Shown here: positions 20,958 to 29,868 of the stretch, one piece after another | Position numbering within the stretch: position 1 is the stretch's first letter | Layout of the letters: the number at the start of each line of letters is the position of its first letter | NCBI RefSeq assembly: GCF_000732535.1 | Contig: NZ_APNK01000014.1 | Location: forward strand, 1 to 64,000 | Source: Salinisphaera hydrothermalis C41B8 | Lineage (GTDB): Bacteria > Pseudomonadota > Gammaproteobacteria > Nevskiales > Salinisphaeraceae | Length of the DNA: 64,000 nucleotides | Direction of reading: 5' to 3' | Notes under the pieces: generated by a model | Told to the model about the DNA's origin: nothing | The model's database searches: none | What the model saw: only the letters and a program-made list of their open reading frames with translations | Made by a program: the position numbers and the translations under genes

Positions 20958-22015
20958 CGCAGATACTGCTCGAAGCGTTCGCCCCAGCGGCCGAACGGGT
21001 CGCCCAGGGGCGCATCCAGCACGTCGCAGTAGTCGGCACAGATCATGTCGAGCCGATCGCGATCGGCGGCCAGTTCCTCGATCACGCACCAGTGCTCCCA
21101 GGCCGGGTGCAAGTCCCAGCCCGGCTGCTCGATTTCGCAGTTCGGCAAACGGTAGTGCAGCGTGGGGCGGGCCTTCACCAGGGCATCGTCGACCACCGCG
21201 CCGACGCGCTCGGCGTCCAGCCAGGCGAACAGCGGCAACATGTCCAGCGCGCGGTTGCGGCTGGCATTGGCGGCCAGATAATCCTCGATCAGCGTAGTCT
21301 GGTCGGGCTTGTAGGCGGTGTCGCAGATGCGGCGCACATAGGGCGTGGTATAGGGCTGGATATAAGGGAAAACGCGGCGGCTGATATCGATCGCGCTCAC
21401 TCGCTTGAGCCAGTCAAAGGCCACGGCAAAGGCGCGCATATAGTCCAGCAACGTTTCGGGCGCGGTGTCGGGCACCTCGATATTGAAATGCAGACCGAAG
21501 GCATAGATCGCGGACACATTCGTGCCACGTGCCCCGGCCGCGCGCAGATCGGCAATCAGCGGATGCAGTTCGTGCACCCGGTCCAGCACGATCGGCGGGG
21601 CCACGATCTCCAGTGGCACGATATGCTTGGCGACTGCCCCCAGCAAGTCGTCCGACAGCTGCGCGATCTCGTCCCAGAAGCCGGAGCCGCCTTCTTCGCG
21701 GCCGCGCGCCTTGAGATAGGCGTAGTCCAGTTCGACCGCGAAATCGCCGAATGTGGTGTCGGCCACCGTGTATTCATATGCGCTATGCGGTACGATCCGT
21801 CCGCCGAGCACGGCTTGTATGCGCGTTGCCATGCGCTCGATCGATAGGCCGGTTAATTCAAGTTCCACGCCGAGCCGACGCTGAACATGCGCTTGCGTAT
21901 GGCGGCGCGAAGGCTGTCGCAGCGGTCGATTCGCCGTATCGGCGGCAGTGTGGCTCATCAGATCGTGCAGTGCAGCATATTCAACCCAAGCCTGAATATG
22001 CCAAGCCCGGCGCAT
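20954..22015 (-). CDS. Putative amidoligase (Amidoligase_2-type)
   Basis: 353-aa (from 22015) protein of the glutamine-synthetase-fold amidoligase group: GVELELTG, DFAVELDYAYLK, EIVAPPI and GLHFNIEV are the expected metal/ATP-binding strands. Such enzymes form amide bonds on small molecules or peptides. ATG at 21958 (334 aa) is an alternative start; neither has a clear ribosome site. It couples by ATGA to a C26 hydrolase, a pairing described for this family (Iyer and co-workers' survey of amidoligases), which suggests synthesis and trimming of an unidentified amide conjugate. Confidence 0.82.
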   Translation of the reverse strand: MRRAWHIQAWVEYAALHDLMSHTAADTANRPLRQPSRRHTQAHVQRRLGVELELTGLSIERMATRIQAVLGGRIVPHSAYEYTVADTTFGDFAVELDYAYLKARGREEGGSGFWDEIAQLSDDLLGAVAKHIVPLEIVAPPIVLDRVHELHPLIADLRAAGARGTNVSAIYAFGLHFNIEVPDTAPETLLDYMRAFAVAFDWLKRVSAIDISRRVFPYIQPYTTPYVRRICDTAYKPDQTTLIEDYLAANASRNRALDMLPLFAWLDAERVGAVVDDALVKARPTLHYRLPNCEIEQPGWDLHPAWEHWCVIEELAADRDRLDMICADYCDVLDAPLGDPFGRWGERFEQYLR

Positions 22016-22101
22016 ATCGGCTAGTTGTCGCTGTTCCGAGTGCGGGCGTAATATTTGCCCGCAATAGACCCACGAAAAATGCTTTGTCGAAGGAGCATGG
22101 T

Positions 22102-24792
22102 ATGGCTCAAGCGAGCGCCCACCCCGAGCATGTGGATGACGCCAACGACGTCGATCCCCAGGAATCTGCGGAATGGCGCGATGCGCTTGACGCGGTTATC
22201 GAATACGAAGGCCCCGAGCGCGCCCACTTTCTGCTGGAGATGCTCATCGAGCGCTCCCGTCGCTCCGGTGCCCAGATCCCCTATTCGCCGAACACGGCGT
22301 ATGTGAACACCATCCCGCCGCATATGGAGGCCAAGTCGCCCGGCGACCCGGCCATCGAGTGGCGGATCCGGTCGTACATCCGCTGGAACGCTATGGCCAT
22401 GGTGGTACAGGCCAACCGGCACCACGCCGGCGTAGGCGGCCACATCGCCAGCTTCGCCTCGGCAGCCACGCTGTATGAAGTCGGCTTCAACCACTTCTTC
22501 CATGCGCCCAGCGAAGAGCACGGCGGCGACCTGGTGTTCTTCCAGGGCCATTCGGCGCCGGGCTTCTATGCCCGCTCGTATCTGGAAGGCCGGCTGACCG
22601 AAGATCAGCTGTACAACTTCCGCGCCGAGTCCACCGGCAAGGGTCTGTCGAGCTACCCGCACGCCTGGCTCATGCCCGACTACTGGCAGTTCGCCACCGT
22701 TTCGATGGGTATCGGTCCCATCAATGCCATCTACCAGGCGCGCTTCATGCGCTACATGGAGAACCGCGGCATCGAGAAGACCGAGGGCCGTAACGTCTGG
22801 TGCTTCTGCGGCGACGGCGAGATGGACGAGCCCGAGTCCAAGGGCGCCATCGGCATGGCCGCTCGCGAGAACCTCGACAACCTGATCTTCGTGGTCAACT
22901 GCAACCTGCAGCGCCTCGATGGTCCGGTGCGCGGCGACTCCAAGATCGTCGACGAGCTGGAAGGTTTCTTCCGCGGCGCCGGCTGGAACGTCATCAAGGT
23001 CCTCTGGGGCGCTCTCTGGGACGGCCTGTTCGCTCAGGATCACGACGGCAAGCTCGTCCAGCTGATGAACGAGACGGTCGACGGCGAATACCAGGCCTAC
23101 AAGGCCCGCGGCGGCAAGTACACGCGCGAGAAGTTCTTCGGCAAGTATCCCGAGCTGGAGAAAATGGTCGCCTCGATGTCCGACGAAGACATCGGTCGGC
23201 TCAACCGCGGCGGCCACGATCCGCACAAGGTCTATGCCGCCTACCACCAGGCGGTCAACCAGAAGAACGGCAAGCCGACGGTCATCCTGGCCAAGACGGT
23301 CAAGGGCTACGGCATGGGCGAGGCTGGCGAAGGCCAGAACATCACCCATCAGCAGAAGAAGATGGCCGAGGACGCGCTCAAGGAATTCCGCGATCGCTTC
23401 GAGATCCCGATCTCGGACGACAAGATCGCCGATGCGCCGTTCTACAAGCCCGATGACGACTCCGAGGAGATCAAGTATCTCCACGAGCGCCGCAAGGAAC
23501 TCGGCGGCTACCTGCCGCAGCGTCGCACCGAAGGCGACAAGCTCAAGATTCCCGAGCTGAAAGCCTTCGACAAGCTGCTGCAGGGCTCCGGCGATCGTGA
23601 GATGGCCACCACCATGGTCTTCACGCGCATTCTGCAGATCCTCACGCGCGACAAGAACATCAAGGACCGCGTCGTCCCGATCATTCCGGACGAAGCGCGC
23701 ACCTTCGGCATGGAAGGCATGTTCCGCTCGCTCGGTATCTACTCGCCGGTCGGCCAGCTGTTCACGCCGGAAGACTCCGACCAGCTCGCCTTCTACAAGG
23801 AAGCCAAGGACGGCCAGATCCTGGAAGAAGGCATCACCGAGGCGGGGGCGATCTCGTCCTGGATGGCGGCGGCCACGTCGTACTCGAATCACGGCAAGAC
23901 GATGATCCCGTTCTATGCCTTCTATTCGATGTTCGGCTTCCAGCGCGTCGGCGACTTCTGCTGGGCCGCCGGCGACATGCGCGCCCGCGGCTTCATGATG
24001 GCCGGCACCGCCGGACGCACCACCATCAACGGCGAAGGCCTGCAGCATCAGGACGGCCATTCGCACGTCATGTTCGAGTGCGTACCCAACGCCAAATCGT
24101 ACGACCCGACCTTCTCCTACGAGATGGCGGTGATCATCCACCGCGGTCTGGTGGAGATGTACGAAGAAGGCCGCGACGTCTACTACTACCTCACGATGAT
24201 GAACGAGAACTACAGCCACCCGGCGATGCCGGAAGGCGTGGAAGACGACATCATCGCCGGCATGTACAAGTTCTCCGAGTCGGGCACCGACAAGAAGAAC
24301 CAGGTCAACCTGCTGGGCTGCGGCACCATCCTCCGCGAAGTGATCGCCGCCGCCGAGATGCTGGAAGAGGAATACGACGTCGGGGCCACCGTGTGGAGCG
24401 CGCCGAGCTTCCCCGAGCTCAAGCGTGAAGGCGCCTCGGTCGAGCGCTGGAACATGCTGCACCCGGAACAGGATCCGAAGCAGAGCTTCGTCGCGCAGAA
24501 GTTCGCCGATGCCAAGGGTCCGGCGATCGCGGCCACCGACTATGTCCGCGCCCTGCCCGAGATGATCCGGCCTTATATGCCGGTCGCCTATCACACGCTG
24601 GGCACCGACGGCTTCGGCCGTTCGGATACCCGCGAGGCGCTGCGCGAATTCTTCGAGGTGGATCGTCGCTGGATCACGGTCTGTGCGCTCAAGGCACTGG
24701 CCGATGAAGGCAAGGTCGAACGCAAGGTCGTGGCGGATGCCATCAACAAATACGGCATCGACCCGGAAAAGCCCGAACCGCTGACCCATTGA
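22102..24792 (+). CDS. aceE: Pyruvate dehydrogenase E1 component (homodimeric)
   Basis: Thiamine-diphosphate enzyme that decarboxylates pyruvate and acetylates the lipoyl group of E2. The 896-aa product is the gammaproteobacterial homodimeric form; motifs include the ThDP-binding GDGEMDEPES stretch and FYAFYSMFGFQRVGD. The frame extends to 21751, but ATG at 22102 has AGGAG 7 nt upstream and the expected N terminus. First gene of aceE-aceF-lpdA. The upstream sequence does not show an obvious PdhR gene. Confidence 0.97.
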   Translation: MAQASAHPEHVDDANDVDPQESAEWRDALDAVIEYEGPERAHFLLEMLIERSRRSGAQIPYSPNTAYVNTIPPHMEAKSPGDPAIEWRIRSYIRWNAMAMVVQANRHHAGVGGHIASFASAATLYEVGFNHFFHAPSEEHGGDLVFFQGHSAPGFYARSYLEGRLTEDQLYNFRAESTGKGLSSYPHAWLMPDYWQFATVSMGIGPINAIYQARFMRYMENRGIEKTEGRNVWCFCGDGEMDEPESKGAIGMAARENLDNLIFVVNCNLQRLDGPVRGDSKIVDELEGFFRGAGWNVIKVLWGALWDGLFAQDHDGKLVQLMNETVDGEYQAYKARGGKYTREKFFGKYPELEKMVASMSDEDIGRLNRGGHDPHKVYAAYHQAVNQKNGKPTVILAKTVKGYGMGEAGEGQNITHQQKKMAEDALKEFRDRFEIPISDDKIADAPFYKPDDDSEEIKYLHERRKELGGYLPQRRTEGDKLKIPELKAFDKLLQGSGDREMATTMVFTRILQILTRDKNIKDRVVPIIPDEARTFGMEGMFRSLGIYSPVGQLFTPEDSDQLAFYKEAKDGQILEEGITEAGAISSWMAAATSYSNHGKTMIPFYAFYSMFGFQRVGDFCWAAGDMRARGFMMAGTAGRTTINGEGLQHQDGHSHVMFECVPNAKSYDPTFSYEMAVIIHRGLVEMYEEGRDVYYYLTMMNENYSHPAMPEGVEDDIIAGMYKFSESGTDKKNQVNLLGCGTILREVIAAAEMLEEEYDVGATVWSAPSFPELKREGASVERWNMLHPEQDPKQSFVAQKFADAKGPAIAATDYVRALPEMIRPYMPVAYHTLGTDGFGRSDTREALREFFEVDRRWITVCALKALADEGKVERKVVADAINKYGIDPEKPEPLTH

Positions 24793-24844
24793 TCCGCGCG
24801 TATCGCAAAGGGTAGAACGAACCAACCGAGACAAGACGGTCGGA

Positions 24845-24860
24845 TGTTTCACATGAAACA
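24845..24860. promoter_or_regulatory. Near-consensus parS-like site between aceE and aceF
   Basis: TGTTTCACATGAAACA differs from the ParB consensus TGTTTCACGTGAAACA by one base in the central CACGTG. It lies in the 97-bp aceE-aceF gap, about 13 kb from the putative origin. The mismatch is in the most sensitive part of parS, so ParB binding is uncertain. Confidence 0.5.
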
Positions 24861-24889
24861 TTCGGCCCGTCCAGCCAAGGAAACGCTTT

Positions 24890-26671
24890 ATGGCGGCGCA
24901 GGAAATCAAGGTCCCGGATATCGGCGATTTCGACTCGGTCGAAGTGATCGAAGTGCTGGTCTCCGAGGGCGACACGGTTGAACAAGAACAACCACTGATC
25001 ACGCTCGAGTCGGACAAGGCGACGCTGGAAGTGCCGTCGACGGCCGCCGGCAAGATCACCGAACTCAAGGTCAAGGAAGGCAGCACCGTTTCCGAGGGCG
25101 ACGTCATCGCCCTGGTCGAGGCCGCCGAAGACGACGGCGACTCGGATGGCGACGAGCCGGAGTCCGACGACTCGGACGACGCCCAGGCCGAACAGAAGGC
25201 CGACGAATCGGACGAGCAGCCGTCTGATGACCAAGCCGAAGGCGACGCCTCCGGCGGCGGCGAGACCGTCGAGGTGAAGGTCCCCGACATCGGCGACTTC
25301 GACTCGGTGGAAGTCATCGAAGTGCTGGTGGCCGAAGGCGATACGGTCGAGAAGGAACAGCCGCTCATCACGCTGGAATCCGACAAGGCCACGCTGGAAG
25401 TCCCCTCTTCCGCTGCCGGCACCATCAGCGAGCTGAAGGTCAAGGAAGGCAGCACCGTCTCCGAAGGCGATGTGATCGCCCTGGTGCAATCCAGCGGCGG
25501 CGGCCAATCCTCGGGCGGCCAGAGCCAGAAGAAATCCGGCGGCGACCAGCAGTCTGCCAGCCAGTCGCAGGCCCCATCGGGCAGCGGCAAGGCCGCCAAG
25601 AAGGACGACGACAAAGACAGCGAAGAGCCGTCGAAGTCGCGTTCGGGCACTGCCTCCAAGGACGACAAGCCGCTCGACCGCAGCGCCCAGGCCGCGAGCG
25701 GCGGCGATCCGTCCAAGCTCAAATCGGTGGATGAAGAGCGCTTCGGCAAGGCCCATGCCTCCCCCAGCGTTCGCAAATACGCCCGTGAGCTCGGCGCCGA
25801 TCTGGGCAAGGTCCAGGGCTCCGGCCACAAGGGCCGTATCACCTTCGAGGACGTCCAGTCCTATGTGAAAGGCGCGCTCGATCAGGTCCAGAGCGGCAAG
25901 GGCGCCGGAACGGCCGCGCCGGCCGGTGGTGGTGGCGGCGTGCCCGCGCAGCCGGATATCGACTTCAGCCAGTTCGGCGAAGTCGAGATCACCGAGCTGC
26001 CGCGTATCCGCAAGATCTCGGCCAAGGCCGTACACAAGAACTGGCTGCTCATCCCGCATGTCACCCAGTTCGATACCGCCGACATCACCGAGATGGAGCA
26101 ATTCCGTCAGGCGAACAAGGAAAAAGCCAAGGCGGACGGCGTCAAGCTGACCCCGCTGGCCTTCCTGCTGAAAGCCGCGGCGGCCGCGCTCAAGCAGTTC
26201 CCCGATCTCAACAGTTCGCTCACGGCCGACGGCGAATCGCTGGTGCACAAGAAGTACGTGAACATCGCCGTGGCGGTGGACACCCCGGGCGGCCTGCTCA
26301 TGCCGGTGATCAAGGATGTCGACAAGAAAGGCATCTACGAGATCGCACGCGACCTGGACGACGTCTCGTCCCGCGCCCGCGACGGCAAGATCAAGGGCGA
26401 CGACATGAAGGGCGCCTGCTTCTCGATCTCCAGCCTCGGCGGTGTCGGCGGCACGGCGTTCACGCCGATCGTCAACTCGCCCGAGGTCGGCATCCTGGGT
26501 GTGTCCAAGCACAGCTGGCAGCCGGTCTGGAACGGGTCCGAGTTCGAACCCCGCCTGATCCTGCCGTTGTCGTTCTCCTACGATCACCGCGTGATCGACG
26601 GGGCCAAGGCGGCACGGATTACCGGGTTTATCAGCGAGAAGCTGTCGGATCTGAGAACGTTGTTGTTATAG
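24890..26671 (+). CDS. aceF: Dihydrolipoamide acetyltransferase (PDH E2), two lipoyl domains
   Basis: Core of the pyruvate dehydrogenase complex, transferring acetyl from lipoyl arms to CoA. The 593-aa product has lipoyl domain 1 (residues about 3-77, lysine in LESDKATLEVP), an acidic linker, lipoyl domain 2 (about 125-198), a Ser/Lys/Gln-rich linker, the E1/E3-binding domain (ASPSVRKYARELG, about 288-323) and the catalytic domain with the DHRVIDGA motif near the C terminus. Its lipoyl domains are nearly identical to those fused to LpdA downstream. Confidence 0.97.
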   Translation: MAAQEIKVPDIGDFDSVEVIEVLVSEGDTVEQEQPLITLESDKATLEVPSTAAGKITELKVKEGSTVSEGDVIALVEAAEDDGDSDGDEPESDDSDDAQAEQKADESDEQPSDDQAEGDASGGGETVEVKVPDIGDFDSVEVIEVLVAEGDTVEKEQPLITLESDKATLEVPSSAAGTISELKVKEGSTVSEGDVIALVQSSGGGQSSGGQSQKKSGGDQQSASQSQAPSGSGKAAKKDDDKDSEEPSKSRSGTASKDDKPLDRSAQAASGGDPSKLKSVDEERFGKAHASPSVRKYARELGADLGKVQGSGHKGRITFEDVQSYVKGALDQVQSGKGAGTAAPAGGGGGVPAQPDIDFSQFGEVEITELPRIRKISAKAVHKNWLLIPHVTQFDTADITEMEQFRQANKEKAKADGVKLTPLAFLLKAAAAALKQFPDLNSSLTADGESLVHKKYVNIAVAVDTPGGLLMPVIKDVDKKGIYEIARDLDDVSSRARDGKIKGDDMKGACFSISSLGGVGGTAFTPIVNSPEVGILGVSKHSWQPVWNGSEFEPRLILPLSFSYDHRVIDGAKAARITGFISEKLSDLRTLLL

Positions 26672-26859
26672 GGCCGCGGCCGGTTCGTCGCAATCCGGCG
26701 TTGCGGCTCACTCGTGTAGCGTGGCTACACCGCGATCGCCGCGCCTTGGCTTGCAACGAACTGACTCGCGCCGGGTCGACCGGATTGTCGTACGAATTCC
26801 GGTCGGCCCGATTACCAGAACGCAAGGATCGGCACGTAGTCGGTCGAAGGTGCTAAACC
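26672..26859. other. aceF-lpdA intergenic with hairpin
   Basis: 188 bp, unusually long inside a PDH operon. It holds a perfect 7-bp hairpin GTGTAGC-gtg-GCTACAC (26714-26730) with no T tract. It may be an RNA processing or stability element, or a promoter region for lpdA; nothing more specific is visible. Confidence 0.4.
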
Positions 26860-28992
26860 ATGGCGCAGGAAATCAAGGTCCCGGACATTGGTGATTTCGA
26901 CGAGGTCGAGATCATCGAAGTGCTTGTCGCCGAAGGCGACACGGTCGAGAAGGAACAGCCGCTCATCACGCTGGAGTCTGACAAGGCCACGCTGGAAGTG
27001 CCGTCGACGGCCGCCGGCAAGATCACCAGCCTGAAAGTCTCCGAGGGCGACAAGGTCTCCGAAGGCGACGTGATCGCCACCGTCGAGGCCGAGGACGAAT
27101 CCGGCGATGACGATGGCGACGAAGAGCCGGCCGGCGACACCGCCGAAGCCGACAAGCAGTCCGACGAGCCCCGCGGCGCCGACGAGCCTTCCGGAGAAGC
27201 CGACGACAGCGGCAGCGGAGAAACCGTCGAGGTGAAGGTGCCCGACATCGGCGACTTCGACTCGGTGGAAGTCATTGAAGTGCTGGTGGCCGAAGGCGAT
27301 TCGGTCGAGAAGGAACAGGCGCTCATCACCCTGGAATCCGACAAGGCCACGCTGGAAGTGCCCTCCACGGCCGCCGGTACCATCAGCGAACTGAAGGTCA
27401 AGGAAGGCAGCACCGTCTCCGAAGGCGACCTGATCGCCCTGGTGGCCTCGAGCGGCGGCAGCAAGCAAACCCAGAGCGAATCCAAATCCGGTGGCAACAA
27501 GCCGGCCAGCGGCGACAGCGCCAAGGCCTCGTCCGGCAGCGGCTCGAAGTCCGAGCCCAAGGCCACCACGTCCGCCAGCGACGACCATAACTACGATTGC
27601 GATGTGCTCGTGCTGGGCTCCGGCCCGGGCGGCTACACCGCTGCCTTCCGCGCCGCGGACATGGGCCTGAACGTCACGCTGGTCGAGCGCCACAGCGTGC
27701 TCGGCGGTGTCTGCCTCAACGTCGGCTGTATCCCGTCCAAGGCCCTGCTCCACTCGGCCAAGGTCATCGAGGACGCCGCCAACATGGCCAGCCACGGCGT
27801 GACCTTCGGCAAGCCGGAGATCGATCTCGCCAAGCTGCTGGACTACAAGCAGTCGGTCATCGACCAGCTCACCGGCGGCCTGAAATCCATGGCCTCCAAG
27901 CGCAAGGTCAACGTCGTCAACGGCACCGGCACCTTCGCCGACGATCACACGCTCAAGATCGACGGCAACGACGACGTCAGCCAGCTCACCTTCAACAAGG
28001 CCATCATCGCGGTCGGCTCCGAGCCGGTCATGCTGCCCGGCTGGCCCGAAGACGAGCGCATCTGGACCTCCGAAGACGCCCTCTCGCCCGACGAAATCCC
28101 CGGCTCCCTGCTGGTCGTCGGCGGCGGCATCATCGGCTGCGAAATCGCCAACGTCTATGCCGCCCACGGCACCGAGGTCGACATCGTCGAGATGACCGAC
28201 TCGCTCATCCCCGGCGCCGACAAGGACCTCATCAAGCCGCTCACCAAACGCATGAACAAGCGCTGCGGCAACATCTGGGTGTCCACCAAGGTCACGGGCC
28301 TGGAAGCCGGCGACAAGCTCACCGCCAGCTTCGAAGGCAAGGACGCGCCCGAGTCCAAGGACTACGACCGCGTGCTCGTCGCCGTCGGCCGCAAGCCCAA
28401 CGGCAAGAAGATCGGCGCCGAAAACGCCGGCCTCGAAGTCAACGACCGCGGCTTCATCCCGGTCGACAAACAGTGCCGCACCAACGTCGATCATATCTTT
28501 GCCATCGGCGACGTCTCCGGCGAACCCCAGCTCGCCCACCGCGCGACGCACCAGGGCAAGGTTGCGGCGGAATGTTGCGCCGGCGAAAAATCCGCCTTCG
28601 ACGCCAAGGTCATTCCGTCAGTGGTCTATACCGACCCGGAAGTTGCCTGGACGGGCGTCACCGAAACCCAGGCCAAGAAAGAAGGCATCGAATACACCAA
28701 GGGCGCCTTCCCCTGGGCCGCCAACGGGCGTGCCATCGGCCTGGACGCCACTGACGGCAACACCAAGCTCCTGTTCGGCAAGGACGGCCGCATCATCGGC
28801 GCGGGTGCCGTGGGTAGCGGTGCCGGCGACCTGATCGCCGAAACCTGCCTGGCGATCGAAATGGGCGCCGACGCCCACGACATCGGCCTCACGATCCATC
28901 CGCACCCGACGCTGGCGGAAACGGTCGGCATGGCCGCCGAGGCCGAGGCCGGGACGCTGACGGATCTGTATATTCCGAAGAAGAAAAAGTAG
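26860..28992 (+). CDS. lpdA: Dihydrolipoamide dehydrogenase (E3) with two N-terminal lipoyl domains
   Basis: Flavoenzyme that reoxidises dihydrolipoamide with NAD+. At 710 aa it is about 235 residues longer than a plain E3 because two lipoyl domains precede it: residues about 3-77 and 125-198, each with the lipoylated lysine in ESDKATLEVP. The E3 part then starts with the FAD motif LGSGPGGYTAAFRAA (about 249), has the redox disulfide CLNVGC, a second GGGIIGCE nucleotide motif, and the C-terminal His-Glu motif HPHPTLAE. It starts MAQEIKVPDIGDF at 26860. Its transcript ends at a strong terminator right after the stop. Confidence 0.96.
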   Translation: MAQEIKVPDIGDFDEVEIIEVLVAEGDTVEKEQPLITLESDKATLEVPSTAAGKITSLKVSEGDKVSEGDVIATVEAEDESGDDDGDEEPAGDTAEADKQSDEPRGADEPSGEADDSGSGETVEVKVPDIGDFDSVEVIEVLVAEGDSVEKEQALITLESDKATLEVPSTAAGTISELKVKEGSTVSEGDLIALVASSGGSKQTQSESKSGGNKPASGDSAKASSGSGSKSEPKATTSASDDHNYDCDVLVLGSGPGGYTAAFRAADMGLNVTLVERHSVLGGVCLNVGCIPSKALLHSAKVIEDAANMASHGVTFGKPEIDLAKLLDYKQSVIDQLTGGLKSMASKRKVNVVNGTGTFADDHTLKIDGNDDVSQLTFNKAIIAVGSEPVMLPGWPEDERIWTSEDALSPDEIPGSLLVVGGGIIGCEIANVYAAHGTEVDIVEMTDSLIPGADKDLIKPLTKRMNKRCGNIWVSTKVTGLEAGDKLTASFEGKDAPESKDYDRVLVAVGRKPNGKKIGAENAGLEVNDRGFIPVDKQCRTNVDHIFAIGDVSGEPQLAHRATHQGKVAAECCAGEKSAFDAKVIPSVVYTDPEVAWTGVTETQAKKEGIEYTKGAFPWAANGRAIGLDATDGNTKLLFGKDGRIIGAGAVGSGAGDLIAETCLAIEMGADAHDIGLTIHPHPTLAETVGMAAEAEAGTLTDLYIPKKKK

Positions 28993-29042
28993 CGGCGTTA
29001 CCGGTTGCTACGACTAAAGGCCGGCTTTTTGCCGGCCTTTTT
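28920..29042 (+). repeat. lpdA 3' end plus terminator, direct repeat copy A
   Basis: This stretch (the last 24 codons or so of lpdA, its stop, and the terminator) recurs at 30216-30333. The coding part differs by one in-frame 6-bp deletion and one substitution; the spacer before the terminator has diverged; the terminator is almost identical. Copy A belongs to the intact gene. Confidence 0.88.
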
Positions 29043-29043
29043 A
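29016..29043 (+). terminator. Rho-independent terminator of lpdA
   Basis: Stem AAGGCCGGC (29017-29025) with GCCGGCCTT (29031-29039) closes on a T5 loop and is followed by Ts. The same terminator recurs at 30306-30333 downstream of a duplicated lpdA tail. Confidence 0.92.
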
Positions 29044-29044
29044 T

Positions 29045-29540
29045 TGGTGCTTCGCGAATTATCGGGGCTATTGCGCCCTGCGGGTCCCGAGCGTTCAAGC
29101 AGGGGAGTAGATCGGAGTCAGCAGTGCATTGGGCTGGCAACGCCGAACAGGCGTTCGGGAAGTCCCACCCCGGGCGTTTTCGCCCACCTTTGGTTTCGCG
29201 CTGCAGCGCGAGTCACTTCTCTTGCTTGCTCAAGAGAAGTAACCAAGAGAAGAGCACCCGGCGCGGCGCCGGCTTCGCCGGTTCACAGCGAGGCATGGTG
29301 CCGGCGGGATGCGCCCAGAACTCGCATCGCTTTGGCGATGCTCAAACAGGCTGGCCGCACCGGCGCCGTGCGCCGGACACCCGCCGGCACCACGCCTCGC
29401 CGTCGCCGCACAACGGGACGGGAATACAGACGCAGCGCATTAGGGCTTGGCGTATTCCATGCACCGTGGCACCGCAGCCCATCTAGCCATCCAGCTGTGG
29501 CCATGGTCCGGTTTGCATCGTCCCCGCAATACGCGATGCA
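29045..29540. repeat. Dispersed structured repeat, copy 2 (R2)
   Basis: Second copy of the ~490-bp repeat at 19785-20280, again directly after a Rho-independent terminator and in the same orientation. Here CTTCTCTTG-CTTGCT-CAAGAGAAG forms a perfect hairpin, and the small hairpin at 29324-29341 is GCATCGC-TTTG-GCGATGC. Pairing is kept relative to copy 1 although four bases differ. The open frames (for example 29283-29504 on the minus strand) look non-coding. Confidence 0.8.
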
Positions 29541-29650
29541 TCTTTTATTTCGGCACTTGCCAAGGGCATGGTTCGAAGTCGGCCCGTTAATTTACTCATG
29601 CAGCTGATGGCTCTATGCTTTTTAGAACCGCATCGAGCTAATTGAACGCC

Positions 29651-29866
29651 ATGGCTACGAACACCGACAAGGTACTGGAAGACGCGCTAAGCCTATCGGC
29701 GAATGAGCGCGCTGCGTTGGTAGAAGAGCTGATCGCCAGTCTCGATCAACCCGACCGGGACGTAGACTCCCTATGGGCTAAAGAAGCGGAGGCACGTATC
29801 GACGCCGTCGACCGAGGCGAAATGAAGTCGACTCCGGCGTCGCAGGTATTCGCTAAATACGATTAG
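29651..29866 (+). CDS. Addiction-module antitoxin component (TIGR02574-type)
   Basis: 71-aa protein of the putative addiction module component family: LEDALSLSANERAALVEELIASLDQP is the typical helical start, followed by a short acidic tail. It is expected to bind and neutralise the ParE/RelE-type toxin encoded two bases downstream. ATG at 29651 is preferred to TTG at 29642. The pair lies between the long repeat R2 and the duplicated lpdA tail, so it may be a small mobile or stabilising cassette. Confidence 0.85.
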   Translation: MATNTDKVLEDALSLSANERAALVEELIASLDQPDRDVDSLWAKEAEARIDAVDRGEMKSTPASQVFAKYD

Positions 29867-29868
29867 CC

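Noticed and set aside
22021-25842. A 1273-codon open frame on the minus strand across aceE and aceF.
   Set aside because: It is antisense to two certain genes, low-complexity and composition-driven.
26812-28551. A 579-codon minus-strand open frame opposite lpdA.
   Set aside because: Antisense shadow; it mirrors the lipoyl repeats and shows no protein family.
29283-29504. Small Arg/Pro-rich open frames within the dispersed repeats.
   Set aside because: They follow the GC-rich hairpins, change frame between R1 and R2 and have no start support, so they are treated as noncoding.
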